Shown here piece by piece: positions 1-10,272 of a DNA stretch of 64,000 nucleotides (positions are counted from its first letter, which is position 1; every line of letters starts with the position of its first letter). The notes beneath the pieces are model-generated. The model had not been told where the DNA came from. It made no database searches and was given only the letters and a program-made list of their open reading frames with translations. This DNA comes from Gymnorhina tibicen (Eukaryota; Chordata; Aves; Passeriformes; Artamidae), in assembly GCA_013399875.1 (NCBI GenBank), contig VXAZ01004023.1, forward strand, positions 1,053,422 through 1,117,421, written 5' to 3'. The translations under genes and the position numbers were made by a program.

Positions 1-3000
1 CAACCTGCTCTTTCTCACCATTGGCATAAGAGCCTGAACACAGCACTGCTGCTACAAAGTGGTGGCATCATTCACCAGAGGATGAGCGATAAGGAGGAGT
101 AGGTCCCTACACTTCACAACTCGGTTTCTGTGAAAACTGAGGGGCTGTTTTGTCGGGATTCATCAAAGAGCACAGGGTTAGCACGAGGTATGGAAAGGCA
201 AGACAGCCTGGCCTGCCTACCATGAGCACAGCCGGCCAGCTGAATAACTATGCCAGCACCAGGTACTCTGTGCCCTCGGTCTTTAAAGTTTCCAAAATTT
301 TCTCCCTGGGAATCAACGCTTATTTGTTAGGAAACGCATTTCCATTGCACGTCTGCCGAGGAGCACCACGAAGGAGGGAGGACAATGACAGCACACTGAA
401 GTGAGACTGGCATTGTTCAGTGCAAAACTCCTTCCAAAATCACTCGTCCAAGATATCAGTTTTTTCCACAAGAAAATGAATAAAGGGAATTTGACACATA
501 ATACAAAGTGAAAACTAGAACCTAGATGGGGGAAGGGCATGTGTGTGAAAATCGTGTCACCGCAATGAATGTCAGATAAAAAGGGGTCTGTCACAAATCC
601 TCCACTAATCCAATAATGTGAAAACCTCTTGGTATCACTGAGACATAGCACAAGGTAATTTTTTTTTATTTTTCATAAACTGCTCTATATGTTTAGCCTT
701 GGAAAGACAGTAATTGGGCAAATGTTCCTATCACAAAACCAGGACTTTGATTTTTCAATAAAGGCAAACTGATTTTCACATGTCAAATTTACTATGCATT
801 CCTCAGCCAGTATTTTTACCCTGAAGAAGGGACACTTCTCCCTCAACTTCCTCCAGTTGTCAGTTGCGTGACAACCATATTTAGAGGTAATCAGACAGGT
901 CATATTACAAAAGTTAGTCAACTTGTTTGAAACCTTAGCTCCTAAACTTAACGGTATGTTCTATGCATTTCTAAAGAAAAGTGACTTATTAATTAATTCA
1001 ACCTGCAAGGTAATACAGAGCTTTCTCTCTGCATATGTTATTTCAAACTACTAGGCACAAATTAGAGACTGCTCTTTTTTGGTATATCTGTTATGGAGCT
1101 TTTTCTTGAAATACATACATATCATGCCATGAACTAATTTAGGATCCGCCAGATTCTCATCTTGCAGGGCCACCATGTGCATCTTACATCTATATTGACC
1201 ATACTTTTATTACTCAAATCATTAAACTCCAAAGAAAAACTAATCCAGGATCCTTCCTAATTGTCGAACTAAACCACTACACTAATGTAAGCAGTTTGCT
1301 ATGAAAACACTCACATTTAAAAATAAAACAATGTGTATTAATAAAATAAATACAATCAGAATACAAATGTGTAACAGAAGTGGCGTTCCATAAGCACAGC
1401 TGTCTCAAAGTCCAAGCTGCAGGCTAGAAATCTTAATTTCAACTGACTCTCTTGTAATAATGGGTTACCTTCCTCTAAAGCGGAAAGTCCATCTGCCCCA
1501 GGCAGATAAGTTTTGACGCATTAAAACAGATAAAAATCTAACATTTTCTTTCTTGCATTGAATATGTGAATTCTGGTGTGCTATAACGTGAGAATTCCAA
1601 CATATGACTATTATGGCATAATATCTCATAGCTCAGCTTGTCATTACCTCACTTGTAATTCTTATGTTAATTATGTTCATAATTACTATAAACAGATGTG
1701 GCAGAAATTCATGTGACCTTTTACTGCAGAATGCATTTCTCACTCTTTCCACTTTATTTTAATAACATAGGTTAAACCAGAGGAAAGTATTTCTGACACA
1801 CTCTGCATGTATGTGTGTACATATTTAACATGAAACCATTTCTGCCTCATATTTCAGCCAATCGACCACCTACATACCAGTACATTGACATGAAAGTGAT
1901 GCTAACTGAAAAGTCTACCCTGAAACATACCCCTAAATAACTGTGCCTACAGTGAACCTTTTTGATTAAGCATAGCTACAGCCATCACTGAAGCCTAGAA
2001 CTTAAATGGAGCACTGCATTTTTATTCAGGACCTTTGTTAATGCAGCAGTATCCTGCTTTACAACTACAAGTACATAACAGCCATACAGCAATTTATTTT
2101 ACTCACAGACAAACCATCACCGTCTGTACACAAAACACATTTACAATAAAATCACTATGGATTTCATTAAGAGAAAGCCTACTTGAATTTCATTTCTTTG
2201 GACCTAATCTATAATTAGTGTGGACAGACAGGTGCAAACCCTTCTAGTCTACAGATGGCTACTGGAAATGGTGCAAAATAGCTCCTTCTGTTTAAACAAC
2301 ACACAGATAACCTGCTCTGCTCTTATCACTTACAATTACCTCCATTATACTGAACTAATGTTTACCTTAATAAAATGTCCACTGTTGTCTAAACGTTATT
2401 TGGAAACTTTCATATTGATGGCAGGAAAAAAAAAAAGAAGATGGGAGTCAATGTCTTTTAGATGAAAATTTGCAGGGGAGGAAATAAAAAAAGCTTTTAA
2501 AGAACAGGATATTTTGACTTTGATTTTATGTCTGCTGTTTATTTTTCTTTATCCATAAAACCACACAGTCTGCTACTTCCTGATGTATTTGTGCTACCAT
2601 ATATTAAACTAGTAAAGTTTATAGTAAGAACAGGATAACTGCATTTTAAAAGCAGTTCTTTAAAAAGGAACATCTATGTGGAAAACCAAGACCCTTTGCC
2701 TTAAAAGTTCAGTTTTTAAACCAACTGTTTTAGATCTCTGATATGAAACAACATGAAGACAATGTAACCTGGAAGCCAATGTTTTAAGGATTTACACTCT
2801 CATTACTTATACTAAATTCAGTGTCAGTTTCAGCTTTTTTAATATTACAGGTTGTTTTTAAAGGCTGTATGAAAAAGAGCAGACTGCTACTAACTACGTG
2901 GATCAAGGTTTTTCAATGTATTCAGATTAAAAATAATTATCTTTCCACATTTCTTTAGCCAAGCCACCAGAAATAGCCCCTTCAAAACACCAAACTCATG

Positions 3001-4930
3001 TTTTATTTCAGCTATTAAGTCTTCTTGATCTCTCCATGACAACTTAAGTTTCTTCAGAACAAAGAACAAGACCTTCTCCTCCCCCCCAACCTAAAAAGTC
3101 TGAAGCTCCTGCAATAGCGACATACTGATATCCTTATTCAATTAGCTAAAGATTTAACAGTAATGGACTGTGGCAAGTGGATTTGAAAGTTGAAAATGAC
3201 GATTGCAAGCCCTTTCTCCCATCACCCCCAATGCAAACACTGCAGATGCCTATTTCACCCAAAGCGTCTGGCAACAAGGAGTTTGCAGTCTGCACAGTAC
3301 CTCAGTGAGGCAAGCTTCGCATTCAACGCCTGTCATCTGAAGTTCATTTCAGAGAAGTGAGAAACAGGATTTGACAGGGAAGAATGTCCTGAACTGACTA
3401 TCCACTGACCAGCACTCCAGGTGGAGCTATTTTTCTCCCCCATTATTCCAAAAACAATACTCCCAGTATAAAACTCCATGTGCACGCAGGCATACATAGT
3501 GTTAAGCGCACACAGATGAGAGACACCATGTGATGTTTTACTGGTCCATTATTTAGGCACGAAACAAGTTAACATTAAGGTGGTCAAAAATGGTAGAAGG
3601 CAGTGTTTTACTTAAAAAGATTTTGGAAACTATTTAAAAGCTCAAAGTCTTTGAAGAAAAACAACTTGTGCAGCAGTTGCCAGGAAGCAGTGACCTAACA
3701 CTGCTGTCTGCATTCCATTACAAACAGAATGGTTCTTGTCTTCCTACAGCATGCTCATGGCTCAAGAACCCAGCCACTCACCCTTCTGCAAGCACAGGAC
3801 AGAAAGAAGTCCTGCTATCATCTCTTGTACCCCTCGCCTGGCTGCAGCTTGCCAGAGGCACCAATGGAATTAAGAGTGGGTTGGGTTTTTGGCAGAGTTT
3901 GATGTTTTCTTGCACTGATGCATGGCTGAGCTTCCCATGATAGCGAAGGAAAATGACTCATTAATTGAAAATAGTAGCAATTATACTAAAGGTTCAGATA
4001 TGGTGACACTGACCTTAAGAAAGTTATCAATTATCAAACAGTGTAAGTTCCTAATTAAAAACCTTTACAGCAAATCTGCAATGAATCTCACACCTAACAA
4101 AGCCTTTGCCAAGTTCATATTTTCACAGACTGTACAGTTACGAACAAGCCTTACTCATGTCTTTTTCCTATTATCTTCCTATTGATGGGGAGCCACAGAA
4201 ACACCTAGTGCTAAAACCAGAACGCATAAACAAGATGGACTAACTTTTTTACCATTCAGCTGAGCTGAAGGAAATTCCCTGATCATATTGGATTTCCTAA
4301 GGAAATCAGCCCAGAAGAAACTGAATGAGGTTTTCAGACTTCCCATGGAAAGGTCAAGCATCAGCTTTAACAACCATTAGAAACGAGTTTCAATCCTCTC
4401 GGCTATCCAGATTCACTAAGCCGTTAACAGAAAAGCTGAACAGAAAACGTGGACAATAGAATTCAACTCTAAAAACGTCTTTCACATCTTGCCTCAAACT
4501 GCAGTTAACAAAGTTGCTTATTTAAACTTTCCATTGCATCTGTCAGGATGCAGAAATGGAGACGGAAATGTAAGGCTTCAAGGGTGTAGTTAAATAAATT
4601 ATACTCACCCTTAGCCCTAACATATTGTGTTTACAAATACAATAATTATGTTTCTAGCTACATGTCAATGGAAAATATTTTCTAAGTCCTTCAAAAAGCA
4701 TGCAAGCATTACTGTAAGTAGGAAATAAGTCAAAACAGATTAGTAGACCAAAAATGGGGAGGGGAAAAAAATCCTGCTTTGGTCAGCAACTCGGACCACC
4801 GTCAGGGGATAAATCAATTTGCAGCAGCTGTGGACAGCCATTTAAGTCTGGGGCCTGAACAGATTAATTAGGAGAAGCGATGTTAAAAGTTAAAGGGGTC
4901 AGCGTTACATTAAGCACACGAGTACTTGCT
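1..4930. other. AT-rich noncoding stretch, no gene recognised
   Basis: This is AT-rich sequence with scattered short homopolymers and no open frame longer than about 110 codons. No transposon ends, tRNA-like folds or recognisable exons were seen. If the minus-strand promoter at 6.6-7.1 kb is real, this stretch would be its first intron, which is inference only. Confidence 0.6.
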
Positions 4931-4934
4931 GGAG

Positions 4935-5013
4935 CAAACGCTTGGCTGTACATACCAAGACTCCGAAGACATTCTTCTAGTTAGCCAGGGCTACGCCAAC
5001 AGCCAAGCGTTTG
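4935..5013. repeat. Perfect 15-bp inverted repeat with 49-nt spacer
   Basis: The left arm (4935-4949, CAAACGCTTGGCTGT) is matched exactly by the reverse complement of the right arm (4999-5013). The arms contain TTGGC and GCCAA, the half sites of nuclear factor I; a further GCCAA lies at 4996. The repeat sits at the left border of the first CpG island, where the base composition changes. It could be a cruciform, an RNA hairpin or a paired factor-binding site; the sequence does not distinguish these. Confidence 0.75.
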
Positions 5014-5079
5014 GCACTTGATGCTTTCCTAGGGACAGCACGGCAGCTCCCGCAGGCTGATTTTAAGAGATGTATACCC

Positions 5080-5600
5080 ATTCTTGCGCAGACCTTGCCG
5101 CGCCGTGCGCCTTGCCCTCACCGCGTTCAGCATTGCCCGCACAGGCGGGCGCGCAGCGGTGCACAGCGCACCTCGGGGCCGCACCGGCAAGCGAAGGCAG
5201 GCGCTTCCCGCCCGACTGCGCTTGTCAGTGGAAAACTTAGGCAACTCTTTGGGCAGACTTGCTGCCGCGGGCTCAGCAGATCGCAGCCCGCTCCCGAGCT
5301 ATCTGCGGGGCGGGAGCTGCCGGCTCCCGGGCGTCACGACCGGGCGGCTGCGAGAGACGGATTCTCTCCGTGCCGTGATTTAGGGCACGGCAGAGGTGGG
5401 AGGGGGTGACGGGCAGAGCCTGCTGCGGATCGGGAGATGGAGGGCTGCTCTCCCAGAGAAACCCGAGCGGCTTCGAGGCGGCTGTTCCCCACCGCGGTGA
5501 TGCCGGAGAGCCCCCGGCTGCAGCCGGGCAGGGCGGTCCCGCCGCACCCGGCTCCGACTGCAAGCTGGGGGGCAGGAGGGGGAGGCTGCTTCGGCTGCCC
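5080..5600. promoter_or_regulatory. CpG island A
   Basis: Base composition switches abruptly from AT-rich to strongly GC-rich with many CpG dinucleotides, clustered at about 5090-5370 and continuing to about 5560. A GC-box-like GGGGCGGG occurs near 5308. Several overlapping open frames on both strands (up to 132 codons) are expected in GC-rich DNA because stops are rare. They look like low-complexity Pro/Ala/Arg translations, so I do not call them genes. In birds such an island usually marks a promoter or its flank. Confidence 0.8.
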
Positions 5601-5639
5601 ATACCCTCGCCCCCCTCCTTTAAACTTATCAGTGAGCTG

Positions 5640-6399
5640 AAGGAAGTAACATTTTAGCTCCTGTTTAGATCATGAGCGATTTAAGAGCTGCGTCCGATTA
5701 GTTACTTTCGGTTTCTCTCTTAACATCTAGGGGAGCAGAGCACAGGAATAGTTCGCTATAAATTAACTCTGCAACGGAGTTCACGGGTGCTCCTGCTAGG
5801 GTGGAAAATCCTTCCCTGCCCTAAATCAAATTTCTCAACTTTGGCACTAACAAAAGGACTCGAACTCGGCAAAAGTCAAAGGCTTGTCTAAATGGCCGGG
5901 AATGTGGTTTTCATCCTTCCAATCTCCCTTATCGATGGTCTGTTGCGAATTTATGGAATCGAACCCTTCAGCTCAGCCAGACGAGATGGCACAGTTACAT
6001 TGTATTGCAGTTTTGGAAATGCAATTCCTAACGTAAGCCTGTCGTTTTAGGAAACAAGCTATTTGCAAGACCGCGGTGCAGCTAAAGGCGACGTGCACCG
6101 CCTAAAATATTTCTTTCGAAATAGTCCGAAAAGATGTTGCCAGTGCTGCATGAACCTATGATTGCAGTGAAACAAACAAGCGAAACAAAACAATCCCATC
6201 GGAAATATTTCAGGCACTCCGACTCACACTGGCCAGCACTAGAGCCTGGAGAGAGGGGAGGCAGGAAAGAAAAAGGCAAGTCCTAAACCCAGACAGAAAT
6301 CTGACACTTTGTTATAATATATGCCTGGGAGGGTTATTTTCTGCAAAACTGGGTTATATGGTTTCTGAGCTCTTGAGCAGTATTCGGGGTGCTAGTTTG
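5640..6399. other. Inter-island spacer, no gene recognised
   Basis: This is intermediate-composition sequence between two CpG islands with only scattered CpGs. A TATAAA-like string occurs near 5758. No exon or repeat is recognised. Under the minus-strand gene model it would be the start of intron 1. Confidence 0.5.
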
Positions 6400-6837
6400 T
6401 AAGCCGGGGACAGAGCGTGTAATGCTGCATGCAGCGCTAACCTGGCCCGGGCACAGCAGCAGCCCCGGTCCGCCTGGGTTAGTTACAGCCGCGGGAGCCC
6501 GTCAGAGCCCGGGGAGCCCTGCGGGAGAGGAGAAAGGGAAAGAAAAGGGGCTCGGGCTCCCCCCGCCCCGGCGCGCCCTGCCCAGCGCCCGTACTCACAC
6601 TGCAGAGGACCGGAGATGCCCACCATTCGCCACGGGCTTCGAGCTGCAAATAAAAGTTCCCGTCCTGCTCGGGGGAGAGACGGCAGCCCAGGCTGCTGGA
6701 GGGGCGAGGGGGTGGGAAAGGGGAGAGCAGCGCCGCGCGGCTTCCCTTCCCAGTCCAGATGATCCACGTCCACAAAAGTCAAAACGAGCTGAGGAGAAAC
6801 TCCAGCTGCTCTTCCCCCCCCACCACCCTCTCTCGCT

Positions 6838-6840
<3 letters not shown>

Positions 6841-6868
<28 letters not shown>
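6841..6868. repeat. Poly-T tract, 28 bases
   Basis: There are 28 consecutive T (A on the minus strand) inside the CpG island, immediately after a CT-rich stretch. A similar 17-base T tract follows the assembly gap at 6919-6935, and the two may be the same locus assembled twice. Confidence 0.9.
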
Positions 6869-6871
<3 letters not shown>

Positions 6872-6971
6872 GGAGTACCGCCTGAGGGAAGCTACTTGTT
6901 CCCNNNNNNNNNNNNNNNTTTTTTTTTTTTTTTTTAAAGGAGGATCAGCTCGAGAGAGACTACTGGTTCCA
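6869..6971. other. Assembly gap (15 N) with near-duplicate flanks
   Basis: The 15 N run at 6904-6918. The 35 bases before it (6869-6903) and the 36 after the second T tract (6936-6971) align with only scattered differences: both start AA(A/G)GGAG and end in a CTACT(T/G)GTTCC motif, and both follow poly-T. This looks like one stretch represented twice across a gap in a homopolymer region rather than biological sequence. A real tandem duplication is the alternative. Confidence 0.75.
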
Positions 6972-7089
6972 CGGGAAAGGACAAGAACCAAAAATAAAGC
7001 AAAGTCTCCAAGTCGAGATAGTTAATGCCCAGGTCCTTCTCCTTGCTGCTGCCGCCGCCTCAGACAAACGTGATGTGGAGCGCAGGGAG

Positions 7090-7090
7090 N
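7090..7090. other. Single ambiguous base
   Basis: One N lies in CpG-dense sequence between GGGAG and CGCTAG, a second sign that this promoter was hard to sequence. Confidence 0.99.
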
Positions 7091-7977
7091 CGCTAGCAGG
7101 CAGCGCGCGAGGCAGGCAGCATACTGCCGGCAGCCGGGCCGGCCCCGCTACCCAGGTGCAGGGGGGGAGGGCTTAAAGCAGTGGGAGGTGATAGAGGTAG
7201 GAGACATCTGTGTCGTGAAGAGGTTAGTGGGGGTCAAGTATATGTTAACAATAGGCGAGCGTGGTCCCTCTCGGGCAGCCTGCCTACTCTTTCTTTCTTT
7301 CGCTCGCTTTTACTGGGTGGACATCTAACTTGCTCCCTAATGATGCCTCCCCGGCTTTAAGAGTCCAGACTGCCCTGCAGTAACCCAAGACAAACACTTT
7401 CTCTAGCCATCTGGAGAGCTCCTGGCTGCTCTGCCTGTGTCTCATCACTGTGTGAAGAGACAGCAGTGCTAGAAATCAAGCCACTCTCAGATCTACTCTC
7501 TAATCCCCTTCTGTTAGCTGATTTCCAGTCAGACTGTTTGCTTTTGCATTAGATAATAGCCTTAGAGAAAACAATTATCATTTTCTTTTTCCCTTTGTTT
7601 TTTCCTCTTTCTAAAGTACAGTATCGAGGAAGGCCTCCCTCTCTTATTTTAAAAGAAATTTATAGTCTTTCATGCCTTGAAGAACTCAGATGCAATTTCA
7701 CACTTTCCTGGATGGGGATTCTGGATTCTTCTGAAAGCAGCGACACGATCACAACTGCAGTGAAAATTAATTACTATCATCTACAATTAATAGAAGCATG
7801 CCACCGTTTGACTTCGTGTTTCATTACATAATCATTTCAGTAGGCATCCATATATTTTCTGATTCATCAGTTATTCCCTTCTACGTGTTGCAGAGAATAT
7901 TATTGTCAGTCCCACAATCTACAGCAAACTGGTATTTCTGCTATCATGTTGACACTATATAAAGAAGGCGTCTCCAC

Positions 7978-8014
7978 AAAAAAAAAAAAAAAGGAAAAGA
8001 AAAAGGAAAAAAAA
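7978..8014. repeat. A-rich low-complexity tract
   Basis: A run of 15 A is followed by AAGG-interrupted A runs. No retroposon body or target-site duplication is visible next to it. Confidence 0.85.
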
Positions 8015-8201
8015 CTTCTTAGATTTGCTTCAGAGTAAAAAAGTGCATGTTTTTCTTCAGATTGCAGATAATGGATTGGAACTGTCAGAAATGCTGGGAC
8101 ATTTAGTTTTATTTTTTTCTAGTGTCAGATGTTAAGTAAAAGAGTGAGCATGGAATAGGACTTCTAATCAAGCTGGCTTCTTTATTCCTGTACATACACG
8201 T

Positions 8202-8227
8202 GCACACACGCACACACACACACACAC
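8202..8227. repeat. (CA)n microsatellite
   Basis: This is a CA dinucleotide array with one G interruption; the pure portion is 8211-8227. Confidence 0.9.
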
Positions 8228-9644
8228 GTACACTATAGGCCTGATCTTGCAAATTTACAAATTCTTGATTTTAAACACATAAATAGACCTACTGAATGCA
8301 AAGTAGCATTCTGTGTGTTTAATCTAAAGGTATACACATTTCTAAAAGGGGGGAAACATTTTTATGTGTTTTTATATGCATGTTGATAGCAGTATTTGCC
8401 TCCATTGCTGGCTTTGAAATTCTGGTTGATTTTGAAAATATGTTTTAAATATATTTTATAATCTGGATAAAGCTACATTTTCTGAAGATGTTGAAGAATA
8501 TGGAGCTTTAATGAACTGGTCAGTATCTTGTAATACACTGTTGAATTTACATTGGAGTAAACTCAGCTCCACAGATCATAAATCAGGACATGTTTTGGTC
8601 TACTGTGATTTCAATTTACAAAGATGGTCAGCAGCCACAAGTCTGGCATTGATTTCTAATTTAAAAACTATCTGTTTTACAGAGGTCTATTTCAAGGCTA
8701 AAATTATGGGAGAATCTTTTAAAAAGTATCTTCAAATATTTAAAAATAATCTAAAGATAGCAAATTTTACAAGGCTTCTTTTGTCTAATGCAGATTTAGA
8801 AAGTTTAGTTTGAAAATCTTTGTGGTGTGATACTTTCATTCCAATTGTTCTATGTGTAAGGTGAAAAATAAAGAAGAGGTTTGCCAGTGGTCTCAGACCA
8901 TGTTTTGATGAAGTGTCATGGACTGAACACTGACTCCTAATTCTCAGTTTACAGCTTTAAAAAAAAATCCTGCAATGCTTCCTCTTTAGCCTGTACCTTC
9001 ACTCTGGAAGATCAATCAACTTTCTAGGTATTACTGTTCAAATTAGTGGAGGAGCATCAGCTTAGATTTAGAAAGTCTGGAAGATTGAGTCTGAACTATT
9101 AGCAAGTTAATATCCAGGAAGTTTATATACTTCTGTGGTCTCTTTCCATAATAAGAAAAATACCAGAAATCAACTATTAAACTCCCAGCCCTGGCTTGTC
9201 TTGTATGACATTTCCCACTGTTCCCAGTAAGAGCAAAACCTTCTCAGATAATGAAGTGTAGTAGAAAGTGTTAAATGCCAACTACTTCATGGCAACTGTA
9301 TTTTTCTTAGACATGCTGGGAGAATTGACATGATTCCTAAATAATAAAAGATTGTAACCATCGAGTCTTATCATTTTATTGCAAAGCTGATGACTGAAGC
9401 CTGGCTTATTGCAAACTTTTCTTATCCATACCTTTTTCTTTTCTCTATTTGTTTCCTGGAGAAAGTAGATGTGTTTTAGTGAAAGAGGAAAAATAAACAC
9501 GTTCTTTGGAAGACGAATTCATGTTTCAGGAGGGGAAAAAAATGCAGCCTCACAGTAGACCTCACATATACTTGGTAACTTTACACCCTGCAGATTTTTT
9601 CTGCAGACTGTAGATGCCATGTCTGATTTGACATATGAAGGATT

Positions 9645-9676
9645 TACACTGTGTATCACTGTGTGACACTGTGTGA
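9645..9676. repeat. Short tandem repeat, period 10
   Basis: Three imperfect copies of an ACACTGTGTG-type unit. Confidence 0.7.
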
Positions 9677-10244
9677 GAGAAAGGCTGGTAAAAGTATAGT
9701 TGCACATGGAAGTCAGAAATATCCTGCTAGGCTGTCCAAATCTGACTATATTTTGATTGTACAGAGACCGATCAAATGTTCAGAGCTGAAACATGGCTCA
9801 GTCTTTACTGTGAATAATTATACTATGGGCAGTCATCTGCACTGAAATTCTTGGAAGAGAACTTAAATATCAACTCACCTCATTGCTGTTTAAAAATAGA
9901 GACAAGTATGTCCCTCCTAATTGTCACTGCCTTGCAGCTCGGAGCGTAACATATTGTCACATGTTCCCATCCAGAGCTCATGCTCCTGAAATGCTTTTCC
10001 AGTTAAACTGTGCAGACTTTAAGTCCATCCTTGTTTTTCAGGGATGTTTCTCTATAAATGTGTCTTCCACTTCCAAAAACTTGCTTTCACGGTCCATGAA
10101 GTGCACAAGGATCTCGCTATTTGCTTCTGCTGAAGCTGGATTGGGCCTTGGCATCTGGATCGGGGCTGTAGGTAGCTACTACAGCATTCGTTTGAGAAGC
10201 TCTCATTTGGATGGAGTGACGCCATAAATATTAGTGTAAAACTG

Positions 10245-10272
10245 AACAATAGATAGAAACAATAGATAGAAA
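10245..10272. repeat. Tandem duplication, about 14-bp unit, two copies
   Basis: The unit ACAATAGATAGAA occurs twice in direct succession. Confidence 0.8.

Larger units (their letters stand above)
6599..7080 (-). other. Candidate noncoding first exon (5' UTR) of an unidentified gene
   Basis: Read on the minus strand, this GC-rich segment runs through a purine-rich GAGA tract to a splice-donor match: the exon would end with CAGT at 6599 and the intron begin GTGAGTAC at 6598. Two minus-strand frames stay open across most of it, but neither translation (for example one running from about 6782 through a MVGISGPLQ segment) matches a protein I recognise, so it may be 5' UTR. The upstream border is not defined, and an assembly gap lies within the proposed exon, so its true length is unknown. 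A plus-strand transcript from the same island cannot be excluded. Confidence 0.35.
6400..7170. promoter_or_regulatory. CpG island B, probable promoter
   Basis: This second GC-rich, CpG-dense segment is interrupted by two poly-T tracts, a 15-base gap and one ambiguous base. It contains a strong minus-strand splice donor at 6598-6593, so it is the better candidate for a transcription start. The rightmost part (7075-7150) is also CpG-rich, which fits a core promoter lying upstream on the minus strand. No TATA box is obvious, as is common for CpG-island promoters. Direction and start site are inferred. Confidence 0.7.

Noticed and set aside
5011..5657. Several overlapping frames in CpG island A on both strands
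   Set aside because: GC-rich sequence is poor in stops; the translations are Pro/Ala/Arg/Gly-rich with no domain and contradict each other in frame.
6389..6937. 182-codon plus-strand frame in CpG island B
   Set aside because: It runs through poly-T (poly-Phe) and the N gap, so it is an artefact of composition and of the assembly gap.
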